A stretch of 64,000 nucleotides of DNA from Bacillota bacterium (GTDB taxonomy: Bacteria > Bacillota > Clostridia > Christensenellales > CAG-138), in assembly GCA_023390655.1 (NCBI GenBank), contig JAEWCL010000027.1, positions 96,789-160,788 of the forward strand. The letters are read 5' to 3'. The translations under genes were made by a program, and so were the position numbers. Under the pieces are notes generated by a model. It did not search any database, had not been told where the DNA came from, and worked only from the letters and a program-made list of their open reading frames with translations. Below are positions 59,243-64,000 of the stretch, one piece after another (within the stretch, counting starts at the first letter, position 1; each line of letters opens with the position of its first letter).

Positions 59243-61879
59243 ATGAAAAACAAGGCAAAAGGCAGATTTGCAATCCTCGCCCTCGCCACCCTCGCGATGA
59301 TGGTGGCACTGATTATGCAGCTTGGCAACCTGACGCTTGCGGAGGGGGAGACCTATGCAAAGGCCGCCGAAAGCTTGAGCACAAGCACCATGTATACCAC
59401 CGGCGCACGCGGGAGGATATTAGACCGCAACGGCATCCCGCTCGCTTACGATTCGACCAGCTACAACGTGCAGTTCTACCGCGACCCCGAGCGGCGCACG
59501 GATGCGGACAGCGCGCTCTATACCGAATCCCTTATAGAAGCGATCAAAATCATCGAAGCCGGCGGCGGCGAAATCATCGATACGTCGTATATCCGCATGG
59601 ATGAAAACGGGGAGTTGTATTACAAGTGGGGAGTCGATTCGCTGGACGGACAGAAGGCGCGCTATAAAAATTTCTGCAATGTCATGGGCTTTTATATCAA
59701 GGATGAAGACGATATGAGCACATGGATCACGGCAGAGGAGGCGTACCGGAAACTCCGCAAATCCTGGCGGATTCCCGAAGAGCTTCCGTTCCCGGAGGCG
59801 GTTAAGATCATGTCCATCCGGCAGGAAGTCAACCTGAACAAATGGCGTGCATATGAACCCGTGACGATCGCCTTTAATGTTTCCATGGAAGTCGTAGCGC
59901 AGCTTGACATGCGAAAGGGCGAGCTTCTTGGCATACAGACGGTGCAGAGCACTTCCCGCGTCTATCCCTGGGGCGCGACGGCCGCGCATATTCTTGGATA
60001 CATGGGCCGCCAGGTGACTGCGGAGATGTCGGAGGACGGCATGCTGCGCATGGGATATGAAACGGAGGAGTTCAGCGGCCTTAAGGAAGTCATTAGCAAG
60101 GAAGGCAAGGAGCAGACGGTCATAGATATGACGAAGCTCGGCTACTCCTATAACGATTACATCGGCGTTTCCGGCATAGAAAAGACCATGGAAAAGTACC
60201 TGACCGCAAACACAAACGCACAGCGCGGTACCCAGACCGTGGAGAAAAACAAAAGCGGCACCATCACCCGTGCGCTTGAAAAGACGACCGCGTTCAACGG
60301 CGACGATGTGATGCTGACCATTGACCTTCCGCTGCAGACGGTGACGGAAGCGGCGCTGCAGCATGCCATTACGGAGATCCGTAAAAAAGAAGAGGCAGAA
60401 CTGGCGGAAAAAGCAGAAGCGTACCAGAAGAAACGCTCCGATCTTTCTACCATTAAGATGGCGGAAACGGGGAGTATCGTGGTGCTCGACATCAATACGG
60501 GCAAGGTGCTTGCGATGGCCTCGTACCCTTCTTTTGATCCCAACCTGTTTATCAAAGGCCTCTCCGTCCAGGAATCGGAAGCGCTCTTCGGGGAGACCTC
60601 CGGCATGCCTACGCTCAACCGCGCTATCGCCTCACGCCTTGCGCCCGGCTCCATATTCAAAATGGCGACGGGGCTTGCGGGTCTCATGGAAGGGGAGATC
60701 ACCACCTCCACGGAAATTTCCGACGCCGGCCCCTATATCCTTTATGAGAAAGACGCGAATGGAAAAGATGTGGCCATCACGCAGAACGCGCCGCACTGCT
60801 GGGCGACCAGCGCAAGCGAGCTTGCCACCCACCAAAACCTGAATCTTTCCAAGGCATTGACTAAGAGCTGTAACTACTTTTTCTTTACCGTGGCGGAAAA
60901 ACTTGGTATCGATAAGCTGAATGAGTGGTCCACAAAGCTTGGGCTGAGTACGTCTACGGGCATTGAGCTCCCCGGCGAGCTAGTAAGCCATGTTGGCGGA
61001 CAGAGCGTGCTCTATGACAATACGGCCCCTGTCGGCCAGCAGAAGAGCAGCCTGCCAAACTACGTGTACAACGCGCTCAAGCGGTATCTCAAGGAGATAT
61101 TGGCCGGACGCGCGATGGAGGTAGAAGATAAGGCCATAGAAGCCTGCGCGGAAAAACTGCTGCAGCTGCAAAAGGGCGAAACGAATACCCAGTTTGGACC
61201 GGATATCCGTCGCATCCTCAACGAAGAGCTGGGGCTTCCCATCGGCATCACGCTTGCACAGAATTGGGTCAGCAGGATCAGCTCCATGCTTACAGAACTG
61301 CAGTGGAAGCCGACAATGACCATCCGTGCAGGCATCGGCCAGGCCTCCACACTGACGACGCCGGTCGCTATCGCGCGCTATGCCGCAACATTCGGCAACG
61401 GCGGTACAGTATATGACGTTCATATTGTGGACCGCATTCTCGATGAGGACGGTTCCGTTGTGAAGCTCTATGAACCCACTGTATACAACAAGATCGATGC
61501 GCCGGACGAGTACTGGCAGTCCATCCGGGAAGGCCTGAAGGGCGTTGTATCGCCGGAGGACCGCGGTACCGCCGCAAAAGCGTTCTCGGAGGAGTTTAGA
61601 AACGAGGAAACCGGCTACCTGACCCAGATCATCGGCAAATCCGGCACGGCGCAGATTTCTGCGGCGTCGAACAACGTGGATATTGAAAACACCGCGTGGT
61701 TTGTCACGCTCTTGCCGCGTGACAACCCGGAGATCGTGATTGTCACCTGCCTTCCGTACGGGATGTCCGGCTCGGGCGCGGGCGGCCCTGCCATTGAGCA
61801 GATTGTAAGCTTCTATCTGGACCGCAAGACGGGTTCCGCAAAAGACAACCTGGTGGGGGCAAACGGCCTGGTTCCATAA
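59243..61879 (+). CDS. Class B penicillin-binding protein (PBP2/MrdA type), enlarged
   Basis: 878-aa peptidoglycan transpeptidase for elongation. One N-terminal membrane helix (AILALATLAMMVALIMQLGNLTL) precedes the pedestal domain (RGRILDRNGIPLAYDS). The transpeptidase motifs are Ser470-x-x-Lys473 (APGSIFKMATG), Ser542-Cys-Asn544 (KSCNYFF) and Lys799-Ser-Gly-Thr (GKSGTAQ). The 255 residues between the second and third motifs exceed the usual number. The excess is an Arg/Glu/Leu-rich, probably helical insertion at about 595-690. A second charged helix (EIRKKEEAELAEKAEAYQKK) lies before the catalytic domain. It follows mreCD, the normal place for PBP2. AGGAAAGGA lies before the ATG. Confidence 0.94.
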   Translation: MKNKAKGRFAILALATLAMMVALIMQLGNLTLAEGETYAKAAESLSTSTMYTTGARGRILDRNGIPLAYDSTSYNVQFYRDPERRTDADSALYTESLIEAIKIIEAGGGEIIDTSYIRMDENGELYYKWGVDSLDGQKARYKNFCNVMGFYIKDEDDMSTWITAEEAYRKLRKSWRIPEELPFPEAVKIMSIRQEVNLNKWRAYEPVTIAFNVSMEVVAQLDMRKGELLGIQTVQSTSRVYPWGATAAHILGYMGRQVTAEMSEDGMLRMGYETEEFSGLKEVISKEGKEQTVIDMTKLGYSYNDYIGVSGIEKTMEKYLTANTNAQRGTQTVEKNKSGTITRALEKTTAFNGDDVMLTIDLPLQTVTEAALQHAITEIRKKEEAELAEKAEAYQKKRSDLSTIKMAETGSIVVLDINTGKVLAMASYPSFDPNLFIKGLSVQESEALFGETSGMPTLNRAIASRLAPGSIFKMATGLAGLMEGEITTSTEISDAGPYILYEKDANGKDVAITQNAPHCWATSASELATHQNLNLSKALTKSCNYFFFTVAEKLGIDKLNEWSTKLGLSTSTGIELPGELVSHVGGQSVLYDNTAPVGQQKSSLPNYVYNALKRYLKEILAGRAMEVEDKAIEACAEKLLQLQKGETNTQFGPDIRRILNEELGLPIGITLAQNWVSRISSMLTELQWKPTMTIRAGIGQASTLTTPVAIARYAATFGNGGTVYDVHIVDRILDEDGSVVKLYEPTVYNKIDAPDEYWQSIREGLKGVVSPEDRGTAAKAFSEEFRNEETGYLTQIIGKSGTAQISAASNNVDIENTAWFVTLLPRDNPEIVIVTCLPYGMSGSGAGGPAIEQIVSFYLDRKTGSAKDNLVGANGLVP

Positions 61880-61935
61880 GGTCTGCGGAAAACAACGCCG
61901 GACAGTACGGCGGATGCGGGGTGTGAAAAATCCCG

Positions 61936-61965
61936 TTGACAAACCGAAAACGCCTGTGATAAAAT
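61936..61965 (+). promoter_or_regulatory. Promoter of the CarD-family gene
   Basis: Consensus TTGACA (61936-61941), 18-base spacer and TAAAAT (61960-61965) within a TGTGATAAAAT context. It starts a transcript about 75 bases before the ATG at 62047. Confidence 0.65.
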
Positions 61966-62046
61966 GCACGTTTATTGACAATTATGCCTTTCTTGCGCTA
62001 TCATAAGAATAGATACTTATGCATTTTGCGGAAGGGAGGCGCGCGG

Positions 62047-62514
62047 ATGTTCGGGATAGGCGATAGGGTCTGTTATCCAATGCATGGCGTAGGGGTGATT
62101 GAGGCCATACAGGACCAGGAAGTGCTGGGGGAAACGCAGTCATACTACATGCTGCGCTTTGTGTTGGGCAAGATGACGGCCATGGTGCCGGTTCATGCTG
62201 CCAAAAGCGTGGGGCTCAGGCATGTCATCCATGCAGAGGAATGCGAGCAGGTGTGCGCATACCTGATGCAGGAAGTGCAGCCGGACACGGAAAATTGGAA
62301 CCAGCGCTACCGCGAAAACCTTGAGAAGCTGCGCATGGGCAATATTTACGGCGTTGCGGACGTTGTAAAGAGCCTTGTGCGCCGTGAAAAGGAACGCGGC
62401 TTGTCCGCAGGGGAACGAAAAATGTTTTTAACGGCAAAACAGGTATTGCTTGCGGAGCTTGTAGCCGCGAGCGGAAAGGAGGAAGACGCGTTTTTAACCG
62501 CAATGGGCGAATAG
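62047..62514 (+). CDS. CarD/CdnL-family RNA polymerase-binding regulator
   Basis: 155-aa transcription factor. The N-terminal Tudor-like RNA-polymerase-interacting domain (MFGIGDRVCYPMHGVGVIEAIQ, then YYMLRFVLGKMTAMVPV) is the CarD_CdnL_TRCF domain. The helical C-terminal part (LRMGNIYGVADVVKSLVRREKERGLSAGERKMFLTAKQVLLAEL) is the DNA-contacting CarD domain. The start at 62047 has GGGAGG upstream. Family members bind the RpoB beta1 lobe and stabilise open complexes. In this window rpoB begins 1.4 kb downstream. Confidence 0.92.
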   Translation: MFGIGDRVCYPMHGVGVIEAIQDQEVLGETQSYYMLRFVLGKMTAMVPVHAAKSVGLRHVIHAEECEQVCAYLMQEVQPDTENWNQRYRENLEKLRMGNIYGVADVVKSLVRREKERGLSAGERKMFLTAKQVLLAELVAASGKEEDAFLTAMGE

Positions 62515-62549
62515 GGACCTTCTATACAAAATAGTAAGAGGTGAATGCT

Positions 62550-63647
62550 TTGGTACGAAAGATGCTTCGGATAGTAAGCGCGGTTATCGGAGCTGCATTG
62601 GGATGCGGATTGGCATTTCTTCTTCTCGATGGAATCCACATTATGATTGCGAACGAAATGACGCGGTTACACGATGCCCTGCTTGTCTGGGCGCTGGTGA
62701 TCATCTATGCGATGGGGGCTTTTATCTTTGGAATTATCTTTTTTATTTTTTCTCCCAAAATCATAGACATGATCGGCGGCGCTATCCGCGACACTGAGGA
62801 TACGCTCTCCAGGATGCCGCTTTCGGATATTTTCTTTACTGTGCTCGGATTGATCATAGGGCTTCTGATCGCGCTGCTTTTGGGTACGCTTGTCAACCGG
62901 ATTCCGGTACCCTGGATTGCGGCGCTGATTAATGTTGCCCTTTATGTGCTGTGCGGCTATTTGGGCGTAAGCATTACAATACGGCGCAGGAGCGAAATTG
63001 CGGAGCCGGACTGGATTCGCTCCTCTGCAAAGAAGGAGCGGGCCACCATGATGGCGCGCCCGAAGATACTCGATACGTCCGTCATCATCGACGGGCGCAT
63101 CTTCGATATCTGTGAGACCGGCGTGATGGAGGGGAAACTCGTCGTGCCGGGCTTTGTGCTGCAGGAACTCCGGCATATTGCCGACAGTGCGGATGCGTTG
63201 AAGCGCGGGCGCGGGCGCAGGGGCCTTGATATCCTGCACCGTATGCAGAAGGAACTCGCGATGACGGTGCATGTGGAGGAACGCGATTTTGACGATATCG
63301 CGGAAGTGGACGCAAAGCTGTTGCGGCTTGCGCAGGAAATGGGCGGCGTTGTAATCACCAACGATTATAATTTAAATAAGGTCGCAAGCGTACAGAGCGT
63401 GCCGGTATTCAATATCAATGAGCTTGCGAACGCCATCAAGCCCGTTGTGCTGCCGGGAGAGGAAATGACGCTTGCCATTGTAAAGGAGGGCAAGGAGGCC
63501 GGGCAGGGCGTAGGCTATTTGGACGACGGCACCATGATCGTTGTGGAAAACGGACGCCGCTATATCGGCGAGGTGGTGGAGGCTGTTGTAACAAGTGTGC
63601 TGCAGACGGCCGCGGGCAGGATGATATTCGCCAAGCTGAAGGTGTAG
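62550..63647 (+). CDS. PIN/TRAM-domain membrane protein (YacL-like)
   Basis: 365-aa protein with four N-terminal membrane helices (to about residue 150), a PIN nuclease domain (PKILDTSVIIDGRIFDI with the first acidic residue; later EVDAKLLRLAQEMGGVVITNDYNLNKV) and a C-terminal TRAM RNA-binding domain (EGKEAGQGVGYLDDGTMIVVENG). Architecture equals Bacillus YacL. The start is taken as TTG at 62550 with AGAGG eight bases upstream. A nearby ATG (62545) is out of frame. It follows the CarD gene by 35 bases, as in many Bacillota. Confidence 0.92.
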   Translation: MVRKMLRIVSAVIGAALGCGLAFLLLDGIHIMIANEMTRLHDALLVWALVIIYAMGAFIFGIIFFIFSPKIIDMIGGAIRDTEDTLSRMPLSDIFFTVLGLIIGLLIALLLGTLVNRIPVPWIAALINVALYVLCGYLGVSITIRRRSEIAEPDWIRSSAKKERATMMARPKILDTSVIIDGRIFDICETGVMEGKLVVPGFVLQELRHIADSADALKRGRGRRGLDILHRMQKELAMTVHVEERDFDDIAEVDAKLLRLAQEMGGVVITNDYNLNKVASVQSVPVFNINELANAIKPVVLPGEEMTLAIVKEGKEAGQGVGYLDDGTMIVVENGRRYIGEVVEAVVTSVLQTAAGRMIFAKLKV

Positions 63648-63687
63648 GCTGCCCGGACACTTCAAATTTTCCCCAACGAAATATATA

Positions 63688-63716
63688 TTGACACTTGTGT
63701 GCAGTAATGATATTAT
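63688..63716 (+). promoter_or_regulatory. Promoter of rpoB
   Basis: Consensus TTGACA (63688-63693), 17-base spacer and TATTAT (63711-63716). The transcript would carry a leader of about 190 bases before the rpoB ATG at 63915. Confidence 0.7.
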
Positions 63717-63914
63717 TATAAACTGCACATGTATGGGATGATGTGCGCATTTTCCCTTTTTGGCGGAAGTGCGGGCAGCATGGTTTATATTGTTCTATAT
63801 TTGGCAATACTCCACACGGTATATTGGCAAAAGTGCCCATATTACCTGGAGTTGGAATGGAATTTTCTTTGACGAATGATTTTGATGCGTATGCATCGGT
63901 TAGGAGTGAACGCG

Positions 63915-64000
63915 ATGGTGCATGAGGTGAAGATGGGGAAGCGGACACGTATGAGCTTCTCTCGGATCAACGAAGTTCTGGATATGCCGGATCTGATCGA
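63915..64000 (+). CDS. rpoB: RNA polymerase beta subunit, N-terminal fragment at window end
   Basis: The final 86 bases encode MVHEVKMGKRTRMSFSRINE followed by VLDMPDLI, the highly conserved N-terminus of bacterial RpoB (the RxSFSxINEVLDMPNLIE block). AGGAG lies eight bases upstream of the ATG at 63915. The gene runs off the window. It is preceded by yacL rather than the usual rplL, and has its own promoter. Confidence 0.85.
   Translation, partial: MVHEVKMGKRTRMSFSRINEVLDMPDLI

Noticed and set aside
63743..63925. 60-codon frame in the rpoB leader
   Set aside because: Overlaps the rpoB start, no ribosome binding site, no recognisable protein.

Overview
This window is a chromosomal stretch of a monoderm, Gram-positive-type bacterium, most likely an anaerobic member of the Clostridia (Bacillota). 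The signs are lipoproteins with lipobox cysteines, a class B sortase, YitT, YacL (PIN/TRAM) and CarD-type genes, paralogous MreB proteins, Clostridia-style sugar ABC transporters with a YesL/DUF624 partner, and moderately GC-rich codon use. No rRNA is present and the species cannot be named from the sequence alone.

Layout. (1) 1-4927: end of a sugar operon on the + strand: ABC ATPase (partial), sugar-binding lipoprotein, an L-arabinose/L-fucose-isomerase-like enzyme, and a triosephosphate-isomerase-like enzyme flanked by two YjbQ-family paralogues. (2) 5001-11573: three minus-strand housekeeping or signalling genes: a PE-LIG-POL DNA ligase D, an ABC-F ATPase, and a 7TM-PAS-GGDEF diguanylate cyclase. 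(3) 11574-13366: a decayed, AT-rich zone with a Kelch/Big2 protein remnant and a solitary sequence that looks like a degenerate type I-C CRISPR repeat. (4) 13367-23582: an arabinoside locus. A LacI regulator and a GH51 alpha-L-arabinofuranosidase diverge from a GH127 beta-L-arabinofuranosidase, a complete CUT1 sugar ABC transporter, a DUF624 protein and an N-terminally short M24 protein. Three TAAACGTTTA-type operators lie in the divergent intergenic region. (5) 23672-35764: a single giant gene for a surface protein of about 4030 residues, built of about 30 tandem cadherin/Ig-like modules. (6) 36427-38407: a small hypothetical protein and a lipoprotein. (7) 38676-47896: a complete type I-C CRISPR-Cas system (cas3-cas5c-cas8c-cas7-cas4-cas1-cas2, all minus strand) with a 22-repeat array. 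(8) 48371-57376: tRNA-Ala(GGC), two MreB paralogues, a class B sortase, and a group of exopeptidases (M29, M24B, M20) with YitT. (9) 57659-61879: mreC, mreD and a large class B penicillin-binding protein. (10) 61936-64000: CarD-family regulator, YacL-like PIN/TRAM protein and the first codons of rpoB.

How the parts fit. The two sugar loci suggest growth on plant-derived arabinosides and on another aldose. GH51 and GH127 lack signal peptides, so oligosaccharides are probably imported by the ABC transporter and cut in the cytoplasm, with the LacI protein repressing both divergent transcripts. The mreB2-mreC-mreD-PBP2 group is the cell-elongation machinery. CarD sits close to rpoB, whose product is the known binding partner of this family. 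The CRISPR-Cas operon has intact-looking catalytic motifs and all seven canonical genes. Its array contains four blocks of repeats with differing, partly covarying stem bases. Gene calls rest on recognised motifs and family resemblance. No database search was possible.
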